Shown here piece by piece: positions 43,183 to 52,474 of a stretch of 64,000 bases of DNA. The translations under genes were made by a program, and so were the position numbers. Each line of letters begins with the position of its first letter. Within the stretch, counting starts at the first letter, position 1. The stretch spans positions 4,154,001 through 4,218,000 of the forward strand of contig NZ_AP028669.1 in the NCBI RefSeq assembly GCF_041154485.1. The letters run 5' to 3'. The stretch is from Variovorax sp. V93. Its GTDB lineage: Bacteria > Pseudomonadota > Gammaproteobacteria > Burkholderiales > Burkholderiaceae_C. The notes beneath the pieces are model-generated. The model worked only from the letters and a program-made list of their open reading frames with translations. It ran no database searches and had not been told where the DNA came from.

Positions 43183-43584
43183 ATGCAAGCCTATCTGACA
43201 TTCAACGGCAACGCGGCCGAGGCGCTGGCCTTCTATGCCAAGGCGCTGGGCGGCAAGGTTGTCTTCAGCATGAGCTTTGGCGAAAGCCCGATGGGGGCCG
43301 AAACGCCGGCCGCCTACAAGGACAAGATCATGCACGCCACGCTGGAAGCCCGCGGCCACCAGCTGATGGCTTCCGACATGCCGCCCGGCATGCCCTTCGA
43401 GGGGCACAAGGGCTTTTCGCTATCGGTTCAGGGCAACAGCGTGGACGAGGGAAAGAAGCTCTTCGACGCACTGGCCGAAGGCGGCGAGGTCACGATGCCG
43501 TTCGGCCCGCAGTTCTGGGCCGCGGGCTTCGGCATGCTGAAGGACAAGTTCGGCGTGCCGTGGATGGTCAATTGCGAGAAATGA
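43183..43584 (+). CDS. VOC-superfamily (PhnB/glyoxalase-like) protein
   Basis: A 133-residue protein of the PhnB/YjdN type: MQAYLTFNGNAAEALAFYAK at the start, FGESPMG, ATLEARGHQLMASDMPPG and FGPQFWAAGFGMLKDKFGVP at the end. These are paired beta-alpha-beta units of vicinal-oxygen-chelate proteins; most PhnB-like members lack a proven activity. GAAGGGA precedes the ATG. Single gene, divergent from serS and convergent with the dehydratase gene. Confidence 0.85.
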   Translation: MQAYLTFNGNAAEALAFYAKALGGKVVFSMSFGESPMGAETPAAYKDKIMHATLEARGHQLMASDMPPGMPFEGHKGFSLSVQGNSVDEGKKLFDALAEGGEVTMPFGPQFWAAGFGMLKDKFGVPWMVNCEK

Positions 43585-43589
43585 ATAGA

Positions 43590-43690
43590 GCCCCTCGGCT
43601 TTTCACTTCGCTGCGCTGCGTGTAATTCGCCACCCCGCGAGGGGGAGGCGCGGCTCGCCTTGGGGCGGCCCGGCGGCGGCCGCCCCGCCC
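43590..43690. repeat. Possible Comamonadaceae-type intergenic repeat, copy 2
   Basis: Between the convergent VOC and dehydratase genes lies a GC-rich stretch with CACTTCGCTGCGCTGCGTG, GCGAGGGGGAGGCGCGGCT and GGGCGGCCCGGCGGCGGCCG. It resembles sequence often found between genes in this bacterial family (general knowledge) and, loosely, the stretch at 39830. It could fold into hairpins and may help end both transcripts. Confidence 0.35.
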
Positions 43691-44653
43691 TCAGGCCACG
43701 GTGGCCGGATCGACGTTCGCGCCGCAGACGATCAGGCAGACCTTCTCGCCTTCGCGCGGCACATAGGCGCCGGTCTGCAGCGCCGCCAGCGGCAGCGCGG
43801 CGGCCGGCTCGACGGCGAGCTTCATTTCCTTCCACAGCCACTGCTGCGCGGCGCGGATGGATTCGTCGGACAGCAGCAGCGCGTCCTGCACGTATTGCCG
43901 GGTGATGTCCCAGGAAATGGCGCCGATGCGGCGCGCGCCGAGCGAATCGGCGGCAATGCCGCCCACCTCGACATCGACCGGCTCGCCGGCCTGGCGGGCG
44001 CGGTACAGCGTGGGCGCCTTTTCGGGCTCGAGCGCCACCACGCGGGCGCGCTTTTCGAACCAGCCGGCCAGGCCGCCGATGAGGCCGCCGCCGCCCACGC
44101 TCACGAGCACGGAATCGGGCAGGCCGCCCTGCGCCTCGATCTCCTGGCCGAGGGTGCCCGCGCCGGCCACGACTTCGGGCTGGTCGTAGGCGTGCGTGAG
44201 CAAGGCGCCGGATTCCTTCTGGCGCGCGAGGCAGGCTGCCAGCGCGTCGGGATAGAGCTCGCCGACCACGACCACCTCGGCGCCGAGCGCCCTCAGGCGG
44301 GCGCGCTTGGCTTCGGGCGAGACGCCGGGCAGGAACACCTGGCAGCGCACGCCCAGCGCCTTGGCCGCCGCCGCAGTGGCAATGCCCGCGTTGCCGCCCG
44401 AGGCCACGATCACGCCGCTTTCGGGAATGTCGTTGGCCAGCAGGCGGTTCATCATGCCGCGGGCCTTGAAGCTGCCGCTCACCTGCATGTGCTCGAGCTT
44501 GAGCCACACCTCCACGCCCGGCACCGCCAGGCCGAAGGCCGCGGACGGCAGCTTCCAGAGCGGGGTCTGGCGCAGGAAGCCGCCGGCGCGTTCGCGCAGC
44601 CTGCGGGAGGCGCTCTCCGTTTCAGAGCGCCAGTGGGTGTTTTCGTTGTTCAA
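43691..44653 (-). CDS. PLP-dependent threonine/serine dehydratase-like enzyme
   Basis: A 320-residue fold-type II PLP enzyme. The cofactor Lys is in [15 protein letters not shown], the substrate loop is [18 protein letters not shown], and the phosphate-binding glycine loop is [15 protein letters not shown]. There is no C-terminal ACT domain, so it is a short, probably catabolic or side-activity form (threonine dehydratase, serine dehydratase or racemase branch); which substrate is used cannot be told. Its ATG overlaps the ispH stop by 4 nt (same strand), so it is third in fkpB-ispH-dehydratase. Confidence 0.87.
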   Translation of the reverse strand: MNNENTHWRSETESASRRLRERAGGFLRQTPLWKLPSAAFGLAVPGVEVWLKLEHMQVSGSFKARGMMNRLLANDIPESGVIVASGGNAGIATAAAAKALGVRCQVFLPGVSPEAKRARLRALGAEVVVVGELYPDALAACLARQKESGALLTHAYDQPEVVAGAGTLGQEIEAQGGLPDSVLVSVGGGGLIGGLAGWFEKRARVVALEPEKAPTLYRARQAGEPVDVEVGGIAADSLGARRIGAISWDITRQYVQDALLLSDESIRAAQQWLWKEMKLAVEPAAALPLAALQTGAYVPREGEKVCLIVCGANVDPATVA

Positions 44654-45618
44654 GAGATGTGTCCAGGAGGGGGAATGTCGTCGAGCTTGAGGCCCTTGGG
44701 GAGCGGAAACTTGATGGTTTCCTCGATGCCGTCCATCTTGCGGACCGACACCGCGCCGAGCGCCCTCACGCGCTCGATCACCTCACGCACCAGCACTTCG
44801 GGGGCGGAGGCGCCGGCCGTGAGGCCGACCCGGCCCTTGCCCTCGAACCACTCGGGCTTGAGTTCGTCGGCCGAATCGACCATGTAGCTTTCGGTGCCCA
44901 GGCGCTGTGCCAGTTCGCGCAGCCGGTTGCTGTTGGAGCTGGTGGGGCTGCCGACCACGATCACCAGGTCGACCTGCGGGCTCAGGATCTTGACCGCGTC
45001 CTGGCGGTTCTGCGTGGCATAGCAGATGTCCTGCTGCTTGGGCTCGCGCACCTTCGGAAAGCGGGTGCGCACCGCCGCCGCGATCTCGGCCGCGTCGTCC
45101 ACGCTGAGCGTGGTCTGCGTGACCACGGCGAGCTTCTCGGTCTGCGCGGGCGCCACCTTCGCCACGTCTTCCACGTCTTCCACCAGGTGGATGCCGCTCG
45201 CGAGCTGGCCCATGGTGCCTTCGACCTCGGGGTGCCCCTTGTGGCCGATCATGATGAACTCGTAGCCCTCCTTGGCGAGCTTGGCGACCTCGACGTGCAC
45301 CTTGGTCACCAGCGGGCAGGTGGCGTCGAAGACGTCGAAGCCGCGGTCGCGCGCCTCCTGCTGCACCGCCTTGCTCACGCCGTGCGCGCTGAACACCAGC
45401 GTGGCGCCGGGCGGCACGTCGGCCAGGTCCTCGATGAAGATCGCGCCCTTGGCCTTGAGCTCGTTCACCACGTAGGTGTTGTGCACGATCTCGTGGCGCA
45501 CGTAGATCGGTGCGCCGAACTTGGCAAGGGCGCGCTCGACGATCTCGATCGCGCGGTCCACGCCGGCGCAGAAGCCGCGCGGCTCGGCAAGGATGACTTC
45601 CTCGATGTTCGTGTTCAT
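44650..45618 (-). CDS. ispH: 4-Hydroxy-3-methylbut-2-enyl diphosphate reductase (IspH/LytB)
   Basis: A 322-residue iron-sulfur enzyme for the last step of the MEP isoprenoid pathway. The three cluster cysteines are seen in [19 protein letters not shown] (Cys17), [13 protein letters not shown] and [13 protein letters not shown]; the His in SAHGVSKAV and [13 protein letters not shown] and the [15 protein letters not shown] loop are also conserved. It is 31 nt from the fkpB stop on the same strand, a gene order known from E. coli (fkpB-ispH). Confidence 0.96.
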   Translation of the reverse strand: MNTNIEEVILAEPRGFCAGVDRAIEIVERALAKFGAPIYVRHEIVHNTYVVNELKAKGAIFIEDLADVPPGATLVFSAHGVSKAVQQEARDRGFDVFDATCPLVTKVHVEVAKLAKEGYEFIMIGHKGHPEVEGTMGQLASGIHLVEDVEDVAKVAPAQTEKLAVVTQTTLSVDDAAEIAAAVRTRFPKVREPKQQDICYATQNRQDAVKILSPQVDLVIVVGSPTSSNSNRLRELAQRLGTESYMVDSADELKPEWFEGKGRVGLTAGASAPEVLVREVIERVRALGAVSVRKMDGIEETIKFPLPKGLKLDDIPPPGHIS

Positions 45619-45649
45619 GCCAGGTATCCTGCGCTTGCCGCCGGACCGC

Positions 45650-46093
45650 TCATAGAACGCCGATCAGCCGGACCTCGAAGGTCACGGGCTGTCCGGCCAG
45701 CGGATGGTTGAAGTCGAAGCGCACCGCGGTCTCGTTCGATTCGACCACCGCGCCCGCGTAGCTGCCCGCGCCGTCGGGCGTGGGGAACTGCACCACGTCG
45801 CCGACCGCGTATTGCTCGTCGGGATCGCCCATCTGCGCGAGCAGCTTGCGGGCCACCCATTGCTGCATCTCGGGATTGCGCTCGCCGAAGGCCTCTCCGG
45901 CGGGCAGCTCGAAGGTGGCGTGTGTGCCCTCTTCCAGGCCCATGAGCCGCTGCTCCATGGCGGGCGAGAGCTCGCCGGTACCCAGCGACAGGGTCGCGGG
46001 CTTGTCGGCGAAAGTGTTGATGATGTCGCCCGCCGGACCGGCCAGCCGGTAATGCAGGGTCAGGAACGAGCCGGAAGTCACAACGTGGGACAT
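45650..46093 (-). CDS. fkpB: FKBP-type peptidyl-prolyl isomerase, FkpB/SlpA-like
   Basis: A 147-residue proline isomerase and chaperone. FKBP part: [34 protein letters not shown] and the IF-domain insert ([19 protein letters not shown], then YAVGDVVQF), with return to the FKBP fold at [19 protein letters not shown]. This is the SlyD/FkpB branch without the His-rich metal tail of SlyD. ATG 46093 is preferred over an in-frame TTG 27 nt upstream; neither has a strong ribosome site. Directly upstream of ispH. Confidence 0.88.
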   Translation of the reverse strand: MSHVVTSGSFLTLHYRLAGPAGDIINTFADKPATLSLGTGELSPAMEQRLMGLEEGTHATFELPAGEAFGERNPEMQQWVARKLLAQMGDPDEQYAVGDVVQFPTPDGAGSYAGAVVESNETAVRFDFNHPLAGQPVTFEVRLIGVL

Positions 46094-46202
46094 GGGTGCA
46101 GCGGAGGTAGGCAAAGACAAGGTGGGTGTCCCGATAAACTGGACTGCATTTTAAGGAGCCGGGGCTTCCGCCCGCTCTTTCAAGGTTTCACCCAGGTTTT
46201 CG

Positions 46203-46880
46203 ATGGCATTCAAGGATCTCCCCGCCCACGCCCGCCCGCGCGAAAAGCTCATCGCGCGGGGCGCCGCCGCGCTGGCCGACGCCGAGCTGCTGGCGCTGCT
46301 GCTGCGCACCGGCGTGGCGGGAAAGAACGTGCTCCAGCTCGCGCAGGAGCTGCTCGACCACTTCGGCGGCCTTTCGGGCCTGCTGCAGACCGGCGCCGAG
46401 GACCTGAAGGTGATCAAGGGCATGGGCGGCGACGCCAAGCGCGCCGAGCTCATCGCGGTGCTCGAACTGGCGCGCCGCGCCATGGCCGAGCGCCTGAAGG
46501 AGCGCACGGTGTTCGACTCGCCCGGCACGGTCAAGCAGTACCTGCAGCTGCACATCGGATCGCGACCCTACGAGGTGTTCGCAGTGCTGTTCCTCGATGC
46601 GCAGCACCGGCTGATCGTGCTCGAGGAGCTGTTCCGCGGAACGCTCACCCAGACCAGCGTCTACCCGCGCGAAGTGGTCACGCGTGCGCTGCACCACCAG
46701 GCCGCGGCCGTGGTGCTGTCGCACAACCATCCGAGCGGCAGCATCGAGCCCTCGCGCGCCGACGAGTCGCTCACCCAGACGCTCAGGGCCGCGCTCTCGC
46801 TGATCGACGTGCGCGTGCTCGACCATGTGATCGTCAGCGCCGGCCAGAGCTATTCGATGGCCGAGAAAGGGCTGCTCTGA
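46203..46880 (+). CDS. radC: RadC-family JAB-domain protein
   Basis: A 225-residue protein. An N-terminal helix-hairpin-helix-like part ([40 protein letters not shown]) precedes a JAB1/MPN-type domain with the metal motif [18 protein letters not shown]. Once linked to DNA repair, RadC is now of uncertain function. GGTTT/ATGGC start context lacks a strong ribosome site. Its TGA stop shares one base with the ATG of the Smr gene, so the two are coupled. Confidence 0.92.
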   Translation: MAFKDLPAHARPREKLIARGAAALADAELLALLLRTGVAGKNVLQLAQELLDHFGGLSGLLQTGAEDLKVIKGMGGDAKRAELIAVLELARRAMAERLKERTVFDSPGTVKQYLQLHIGSRPYEVFAVLFLDAQHRLIVLEELFRGTLTQTSVYPREVVTRALHHQAAAVVLSHNHPSGSIEPSRADESLTQTLRAALSLIDVRVLDHVIVSAGQSYSMAEKGLL

Positions 46881-47536
46881 TGGCCTCCCGCACGCCGCCC
46901 ATCAAGAACCTGGCCGACCTGAAAAAGGTGCAGCGTACGCTGGCCGAGACCCGCGAGCGTGAAGCGGCGGCCGCAGCCGCCAAGGCCGCGGCCGAGCGCA
47001 AGCGCGCCGCCGAAAAGGACCTGTTCGCGCGCGCCATCGGTGCGACCGAGCCGCTGCGCCGCAAGGCCGTGGTGCCGCTTGCGCCCGAGCCGCCGGCGCC
47101 CATTCCGGTGCAGCACCAGCTCGACGAGCAGCGCGTATTGCGCGAGTCGCTTTCCGACGAGTTCGACGTGACGACCCTGCTCGACGTCGACGACGCCATG
47201 AGCTTTCGCCGCCCCGGCATCGGCACCGATGTGACGGCGCGTCTGCGCAAGGGCGATTGGAGCATCCAGGCGCAGGTCGACCTGCACGGCCTGCGCAGCG
47301 ACGAGGCGCGCGAGGCACTCGGCGGCTTCATCCGCAACGCCTACAAGCAGGGGCTGCGCTGCGTGCGCGTGGTGCACGGCAAGGGCCTGGGCTCGCCCGG
47401 CAAGCAGCCCGTGCTCAAGACCAAGACGCAGCGCTGGCTGATCCAGAAGAACGAGGTGATCGCCTTCGTGCAAGCCAAGCCGGCCGAAGGCGGGGCCGGC
47501 GCGCTGGTGGTTCTGCTGGCACCCGCGCGGCGCTGA
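46880..47536 (+). CDS. Smr-domain protein
   Basis: A 218-residue protein. The first ~90 residues are a charged Ala/Lys/Glu-rich helix, then the Smr domain (about 125-210): VDLHGLRSDEAREALGGFIR, CVRVVHGKGLGSPGKQPVLK and VIAFVQAKPAEGGAGALVVLL. Stand-alone Smr proteins such as SmrB are endonucleases that cut mRNA at collided ribosomes; the DLHG and HGKG motifs needed for that are present. It starts within the radC stop codon. A palindromic repeat follows 14 nt after its end. Confidence 0.88.
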   Translation: MASRTPPIKNLADLKKVQRTLAETREREAAAAAAKAAAERKRAAEKDLFARAIGATEPLRRKAVVPLAPEPPAPIPVQHQLDEQRVLRESLSDEFDVTTLLDVDDAMSFRRPGIGTDVTARLRKGDWSIQAQVDLHGLRSDEAREALGGFIRNAYKQGLRCVRVVHGKGLGSPGKQPVLKTKTQRWLIQKNEVIAFVQAKPAEGGAGALVVLLAPARR

Positions 47537-47550
47537 CGCTTTCTGCCTTG

Positions 47551-47664
47551 CTCCTTCCCCTCCCGGGGGAAGGCTGGGATGGGGGCTCGCGGCCTTTGCA
47601 CGGGCCGCGCCTCATCCATCGCCGTCGTGCCCCCACCCCTACCCTCCCCCAGCGGGGGAGGGAG
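47551..47664. repeat. Dispersed palindromic repeat, copy B (between smr and FAD reductase)
   Basis: About 114 nt with inverted ends (CTCCTTCCCCTCCCGGGGGA at left; AGCGGGGGAGGGAG at right), the same family as 26778-26893 and 51616-51729; the inner segment GCGGCCTTTGCACGGGCCGC also forms a dyad. It sits between two convergent genes, where it could end transcription from both sides. Confidence 0.8.
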
Positions 47665-47681
47665 CAGGAAACGCAGCCGGC

Positions 47682-48905
47682 TTACGCCAAGTGATTCTTC
47701 AGCGGAACCGAGGCATCCGCCACCGCCGCCGCATCGGGGCTGCGCCCCGCTTCGAGCAGCTTGCGGCTCATCATGTGATCGACCGGCGCGTTGACCGATT
47801 CGACGCACGCCAGCTGCCCGTCGACATAGTGGAACAGCGAGAACGCATCGGGCTTGGGGCCGGCGCGGCGCACGCTGGCGAGGCCCGGCGTGCCCTCGGC
47901 CGGCATCAGGCCGACCATCTGCAGGCGCATGCTGCCCTGGTCGGACCAGAACCACGGCACCGCGTCGTGCGGGCGCGGCGCGCCGGTCAGCGTGGCCACG
48001 GCCGTGCGCGCCTGGTCGTTCGCGTTCTGCACCGATTCGAGCCGCAGCGCGCGGCCCGCGCGGCGATCGGGAAAGCGCGTGCAGTCGCCCACGGCAAGCA
48101 CGTCGGCCGCGCTGGTCTGCATGTGGCCATCGACCACGATGCCGTCGGCGCATTCGATGCCCGAGGCCTGCGCCAGCGCCGTTTCCGGCACCGCGCCGAT
48201 GCCCAGCAGCAGCAGGTCCACCGGCTGCTTCACGCCGTTGACCTGGAGCGACAGCAGCCGCTCGCCCTCGACCTCGAAGGCACCGGTGCGCGCGCCGAGC
48301 ACGATCTCGATGCCCGCCGCGCGATGCGTGGCGAGCACGTGCGCCGACAGCTCGGGAGACACGGCGCGGCCCAGCAGCCGCGGAGCGCTTTCGAGCACCT
48401 GCACACTCTTGCCGAGCGCCTTGGCCGTGGCCGCCACCTCGAGCCCGATGAAGCCGCCGCCCAGCACCGTGACCTGCTGCGCAGCGGCCAGCCGCGAACG
48501 CAGGCGATGCGCTTCATCGGCGGCGCGCAGGCTCGCGACGTTCTCGAGCCCCGGCTTCAGGTCGGGCATCTGGCGCGCGCGCGTGCCGGTGGCCAGCACC
48601 AGCCGTTCCCACGGCAGGACCGCGCCCGAACGCAGTGTGACGGTGTGCGCCTCGCGGTCGATGGCCACGGCCGCATCGCCCAGGTGCAGCGTGATGCCCG
48701 CTTCGCGGTACCAGTCGGCGGCCTTGTGCGGCTGCGTGGTTTCCTCGGCGCTTTTGAGAAAGGCCTTGGACAGCGGCGGCCGGTGGTACGGCTCGCAGGC
48801 CTCCTCGCAGACCAGGTGCACGCGTGCGCCCTGCCCGGCTTCGGCCAGGCCCGCGCAAAGCTGGGCCGCGGCGTGGCCGCCGCCGATGATGACGATGGGA
48901 TTCAT
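47682..48905 (-). CDS. FAD-dependent NAD(P)H:ferredoxin/rubredoxin-type reductase
   Basis: A 407-residue flavoprotein. FAD site IVIIGGGHAAAQLCAGLAEAG, NAD(P) site VTVLGGGFIGLEVAATAKAL, second FAD motif ADVLAVGDCTRFP and a C-terminal reductase domain (WFWSDQGSMRLQMVGLMPA) are typical of reductases that feed ferredoxins, rubredoxins or P450/Rieske oxygenases. No ferredoxin or oxygenase gene is adjacent. Instead it follows a truncated haemoglobin gene by 33 nt on the same strand, so it may reduce that protein; this is inferred. Confidence 0.9.
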   Translation of the reverse strand: MNPIVIIGGGHAAAQLCAGLAEAGQGARVHLVCEEACEPYHRPPLSKAFLKSAEETTQPHKAADWYREAGITLHLGDAAVAIDREAHTVTLRSGAVLPWERLVLATGTRARQMPDLKPGLENVASLRAADEAHRLRSRLAAAQQVTVLGGGFIGLEVAATAKALGKSVQVLESAPRLLGRAVSPELSAHVLATHRAAGIEIVLGARTGAFEVEGERLLSLQVNGVKQPVDLLLLGIGAVPETALAQASGIECADGIVVDGHMQTSAADVLAVGDCTRFPDRRAGRALRLESVQNANDQARTAVATLTGAPRPHDAVPWFWSDQGSMRLQMVGLMPAEGTPGLASVRRAGPKPDAFSLFHYVDGQLACVESVNAPVDHMMSRKLLEAGRSPDAAAVADASVPLKNHLA

Positions 48906-48938
48906 TGAAAAGAGTCGCTTTCGGAATCGTTGTTTGTT

Positions 48939-49361
48939 CTATGGCTCGCCACGGTTTCGCATCCAGTCCGCGGTCTGGAAGAAGGAATCGCGCAGCCGCG
49001 CACGCAACCCCTCGGGCACGCCGGTCTCGCCCATGGCCTGGTCCATGCAGGCCAGCCACTGGTCGCGCTCCTTGATGCCGATGCTGTGGCCGCCGATGCT
49101 TTGCGGCAGATGCCGTGCGCGCAGCATCGGATGGCCGAAGCGGTCGGTGTAGTGCTGCGGTCCGCCGAGCCAGCCGCACAGGAACCAGAACAGGCGCTGG
49201 CGCGCGTTGTCGAGGCTGGTGCCGTGCACCGCGCGCAGCTGCGCATAGGCCGGTTCGAGTTCCATCAGGTCGTAGAAGCGATCGACCAGCGCCTGCACCC
49301 TGGGTTCGCCGCCGATCCATTCGAAGGGAGTGTCGAAGGGAGGCTTTTCGTGAATCTGCAT
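48939..49361 (-). CDS. Group II truncated haemoglobin
   Basis: A 140-residue haem protein. TPFEWIGGEPRVQALVDRFY is the usual trHb2 N-terminus, FLCGWLGGPQHYTDRFGHPMLRARHLP carries the haem-binding proximal His region, and the Trp of helix G fits WLACMDQAM. Such proteins bind O2 or NO and often detoxify NO or peroxynitrite, needing an electron source. Position between fabV (26 nt upstream) and an FAD reductase suggests one transcript. Confidence 0.9.
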   Translation of the reverse strand: MQIHEKPPFDTPFEWIGGEPRVQALVDRFYDLMELEPAYAQLRAVHGTSLDNARQRLFWFLCGWLGGPQHYTDRFGHPMLRARHLPQSIGGHSIGIKERDQWLACMDQAMGETGVPEGLRARLRDSFFQTADWMRNRGEP

Positions 49362-49387
49362 GGCGGGAGTATCCCTCTGTGCGCCTG

Positions 49388-50584
49388 TCAGGCCTGCACG
49401 AGGTTCGGAATTCCCACGTCGGGGTTCACGTCGGCCTCGTAGTCCACGCCTTCGATGCCGAAGCCGAAAAGGCGCAGGAACTCCGCCTTGTAGCCGGCGA
49501 GATCGGTGAGCTCGTGGACGTTCTCGCTCGTGACCTGGGGCCAGAGCGCCATCACGCGCGCCTGCACTTGCGGGGCCAGTTCCTTGTAGTCCGCGCGCAG
49601 CCGGCCCTCCCCGTCGAGGTGCGGTGCGCTGCCGTAGAGGCTGTCGGCAAAAAGCCCGTGGACCTGTTCGATGCAGCCCTCGTGCGTGCCCTCGGCCTTC
49701 ATGACCTTGAACAGCAGCGACAGGTACAGCGGCATCACCGGAATCGCCGAGCTCGCCTGCGTGACGACCGCCTTCAGCACCGAGACACGCGCATCGCCGC
49801 CCTTGGCGGCCAGCCCGGCGCGGATGCCGAGCACCTTCTGGTCGAGGTCCTTCTTGGCGGCGCCGATGGAGCCGTTCCAGTAGATGTCGTGCGTGATCCG
49901 CTCGCCCAGGTAGGTGAAGGCCGTGGTCTTCGCGCCATCGGCCAGCACGCCGGCGGACTGCAGTGCGTCGATCCACATCTGCCAGTCCTCGCCGCCCATC
50001 ACGGCCACGGTGTCGTCGATCTCCTGCTGCGTGGCGGGCTCGAGTACCGTGTCCTTGACGGCTTCGTTGTCGGTGTCGAGGCCGCGCAGGCTCACGGCCT
50101 TGCCAATGGGCTTGAGCGTCGAATTGAAGACCTCGCCGGTCTTCGGATGCGTGCGCCGCGGCGCGGCCAGGCTGTAGACGACGAGGTCGACCTGGCCCAG
50201 GTCTTCGCGGATCGCATCGATGGCCTTCTGCTTCACGTCGTCCGAGAAGCCGTCGCCGTTGATGCTCCTGGCGTAGAGGCCCTCTTGCGCGGCTGCGCGG
50301 TGGAAGGCGGCCGAGTTGTACCAGCCGGGCGAGCCGGGCTTGCTCTCGCTGCCGGGCCGCTCGAAGAAGACGCCGAGCGTGCCGGCGCCGCAGCCGAAGG
50401 CCGCCGTGATGCGCGCGGCCAGGCCGTAGCCGGTCGATGCGCCGATGACCAGCACCCGCTTCGGCCCGCCCGCGATCCTTCCCTTGGCCTCGACGTAGCC
50501 GATCTGCTGCCTGACGTTGGCCTCGCAGCCCGCAGGATGGGTCGTGACGCAGATGAAGCCACGCACGCGCGGTTTGATGATCAT
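49388..50584 (-). CDS. fabV: Enoyl-[acyl-carrier-protein] reductase FabV
   Basis: A 398-residue NADH-dependent enzyme for the last step of the fatty-acid elongation cycle. [20 protein letters not shown] at the N-terminus, the cofactor loop [34 protein letters not shown], and the FabV-specific Tyr-x8-Lys active site in [14 protein letters not shown] are all diagnostic. Length is exactly typical. FabV enzymes are resistant to triclosan. The 5' leader contains a run of twelve C (minus strand). Confidence 0.96.
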   Translation of the reverse strand: MIIKPRVRGFICVTTHPAGCEANVRQQIGYVEAKGRIAGGPKRVLVIGASTGYGLAARITAAFGCGAGTLGVFFERPGSESKPGSPGWYNSAAFHRAAAQEGLYARSINGDGFSDDVKQKAIDAIREDLGQVDLVVYSLAAPRRTHPKTGEVFNSTLKPIGKAVSLRGLDTDNEAVKDTVLEPATQQEIDDTVAVMGGEDWQMWIDALQSAGVLADGAKTTAFTYLGERITHDIYWNGSIGAAKKDLDQKVLGIRAGLAAKGGDARVSVLKAVVTQASSAIPVMPLYLSLLFKVMKAEGTHEGCIEQVHGLFADSLYGSAPHLDGEGRLRADYKELAPQVQARVMALWPQVTSENVHELTDLAGYKAEFLRLFGFGIEGVDYEADVNPDVGIPNLVQA

Positions 50585-50619
50585 GAAAAGCTCGCTGAAG
50601 ATGGGTGCCGCGGGGGGCC

Positions 50620-50631
50620 GGGGGGGGGGGG
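50620..50631. repeat. G12 homopolymer tract in the fabV leader
   Basis: Twelve consecutive G on the plus strand (C on the fabV strand), 36 nt upstream of the fabV start and preceded by another GGGGGGCC run. Such tracts slip easily during replication and are prone to sequencing error. It lies in the 193-nt gap between fabV and the divergent amino-acid-binding protein gene. Confidence 0.75.
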
Positions 50632-50777
50632 CAGGATTTCGCGCCGCGAATTTAACCCAGGCCGTGCCAGGGCCGATCGTGCAAGGCCATATGCATATGT
50701 CGATTGAGAATTTAATAATCGCGGGTTTTGTTGATAGGGTCCAGCCTTTCGTCTTTTCATCCGGAGTGAGAACAACC

Positions 50778-51605
50778 ATGCGCCACACCCTGCTTGCCGC
50801 GGCCCTCGCCGCCTCCACCCTGCTGACGGGCATCGCTGCCCATGCGGACCAGCTCGCAGACATCAAGAAGAAGGGCGAACTCGTGGTCGGCGTGCTCGGC
50901 ACCGACGAGCCCGCGACCTTCATCGATCCGAAGACGCGGCAGATCGTCGGCTACGAAGTCGACCTGGTGAACGCCATCGCCAAGAAGATCGGCGTGAAGC
51001 CGGTGCTCAAGCAGATTGCCGTGGCCGCGCGCATTCCCGAGCTGCAGCAGGGCCACGTCGACCTGGTGGCGGCCGGCCTCACGCACAACAAGGAGCGCGA
51101 GGCGCAGATCGACTTCTCGCTGACCACCTTCGTCACCGGCCAGAAGGCCATCGTGAAGAAGGACAGCGGCATCACCGAGGTGCCGCAGCTTGCCGGCAAG
51201 AAGGTGCTGACCATCCGCGGCGGCACGCAGGAGCCCAACATCCGCAAGGCCGTGCCCACCGCCGAGGTCGTGACCTTCGACACCAGCCAGCAGGCCTTCC
51301 AGGCGCTGCAGCAGGGCAAGGGCGTGGGCTACGTGGACGACGAGGCCGCGCTGCTGCGCAGCTACGCCAAGCTCGGTCCGCAGAAGGCCCAATACGTGGT
51401 GCTCAAGCAGAACCTGAGCACCGAGGCGCTGGCCATCGGCATCAAGAAGGGCGAGAGCGCACTCAAGGCCGTGGTGGACGAGACGCTGCGCGAACTCGAG
51501 AAGTCGGGCGAAGCGCAGAAGATCTTCATCAAGTGGTACGGGCCGAGCACCGCCTCGGGCTTCCAGACGCGCGACTTCAAGCTCGACTCCGACAAGATCG
51601 ACTGA
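50778..51605 (+). CDS. Polar amino acid ABC transporter substrate-binding protein
   Basis: A 275-residue periplasmic binding protein. Signal peptide [20 protein letters not shown] (cleavage near AHA-DQ), then [57 protein letters not shown] and the late motif [22 protein letters not shown], the family-3 pattern of Glu/Asp/Gln-type receptors. GGAGTGAG precedes the ATG. First gene of a five-gene run with two permeases, an ATPase and an oxygenase; the exact amino acid cannot be read from sequence. Confidence 0.92.
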   Translation: MRHTLLAAALAASTLLTGIAAHADQLADIKKKGELVVGVLGTDEPATFIDPKTRQIVGYEVDLVNAIAKKIGVKPVLKQIAVAARIPELQQGHVDLVAAGLTHNKEREAQIDFSLTTFVTGQKAIVKKDSGITEVPQLAGKKVLTIRGGTQEPNIRKAVPTAEVVTFDTSQQAFQALQQGKGVGYVDDEAALLRSYAKLGPQKAQYVVLKQNLSTEALAIGIKKGESALKAVVDETLRELEKSGEAQKIFIKWYGPSTASGFQTRDFKLDSDKID

Positions 51606-51615
51606 TTGCGTGTTT

Positions 51616-51729
51616 CTCCTTCCCCCGCTGGGGGAAGGCCGGGATGGGGGCTGACAGCCTTTGCACAAGCTGCGGCGTATCGATCGCCGCCGTGCCCCCA
51701 CCCCAACCCTCCCCCGGAAGGGGAGGGAG
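51616..51729. repeat. Dispersed palindromic repeat, copy C (inside the amino acid ABC operon)
   Basis: About 114 nt with inverted ends (CTCCTTCCCCCGCTGGGGGA left; CCCCCGGAAGGGGAGGGAG right) and a middle containing CGGCGTATCGATCGCCGCCG. Same family as 26778-26893 and 47551-47664. It begins 10 nt after the binding-protein stop and precedes the first permease, the spot where operons often cut back expression of the membrane parts relative to the binding protein. Confidence 0.82.
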
Positions 51730-51765
51730 CGAATCCTCGTCGCGGCGGTGATACTGTCGCCCCCC

Positions 51766-52461
51766 ATGCCCCTGTTCGACTACTCGCTGCTCCTGACCGG
51801 CAAGTACCACGACATGCTGGTCGCGGGCTTGTGGCTGTCGCTGCAGCTGCTCGCGGCCTCGCTCGTGCTCGCGCTGCCGATCGCGCTGGTGGTGGCGCTC
51901 TTGCGCCTTTCGCCGCTCGCGCCGCTGCGCTGGCTGGGCTTTGCATACGTGGAGACCATCCGCAACATCCCGCTGCTCGCGCACATGCTCTTCTGGTACT
52001 TCGGCGCGCCCGAGTTGCTGCCCGAGGGCATCAAGCAGTGGCTCTATGCGGGACACATCGAGGCCTACAGCGCCATCATCGCGCTGTCGCTCTACACGGC
52101 CGCCTTCATGGCCGAGGACATCCGCAGCGGCATCCGCGCGATACCCGCGGTGCAGTTCGAGGCGGGACGCGCGCTGGGCTTCGGCTTCCTGGGCACCATG
52201 CGCCGCGTGGTGCTGCCACAGGCGCTGCGCGTGACGGTGCCGCCGCTGATCTCGCAGACGCTGAGCCTCTGGAAGAACACCTCGATTGCCACCGTGATCG
52301 GCGTGGCCGAGCTGATGTACCAGGCCGGGCAGGTCGAGAGCGCGACCTTCCGCAGCTTCGAGTCGTTCGCGTTCGCGAGCGCGGCGTACCTGACGGTGTC
52401 GCTGGCCATCACCGGCCTGGCGACCTGGTACCACCACCGCTTCCCGGTGCGGACCATCTGA
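51766..52461 (+). CDS. Amino acid ABC transporter permease (GltJ-like)
   Basis: A 231-residue inner-membrane permease of the HisMQ type with about five segments: ALVVALLRLSPLAPLRWLGF, YVETIRNIPLLAHMLFWYFG and the ATPase-docking loop [25 protein letters not shown] longer in-frame TTG start would read through the repeat element, so ATG 51766 is used although its ribosome site is poor. Pairs with the next permease. Confidence 0.9.
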   Translation: MPLFDYSLLLTGKYHDMLVAGLWLSLQLLAASLVLALPIALVVALLRLSPLAPLRWLGFAYVETIRNIPLLAHMLFWYFGAPELLPEGIKQWLYAGHIEAYSAIIALSLYTAAFMAEDIRSGIRAIPAVQFEAGRALGFGFLGTMRRVVLPQALRVTVPPLISQTLSLWKNTSIATVIGVAELMYQAGQVESATFRSFESFAFASAAYLTVSLAITGLATWYHHRFPVRTI

Positions 52462-52474
52462 AGGCGGCGCGCTG

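Noticed and set aside
50688..50760. Promoter for the amino acid binding protein (CATATGCATATG and TTGAGA region)
   Set aside because: AT-rich and suggestive, but no -35/-10 pair with proper spacing could be fixed, so it was not listed as a feature.
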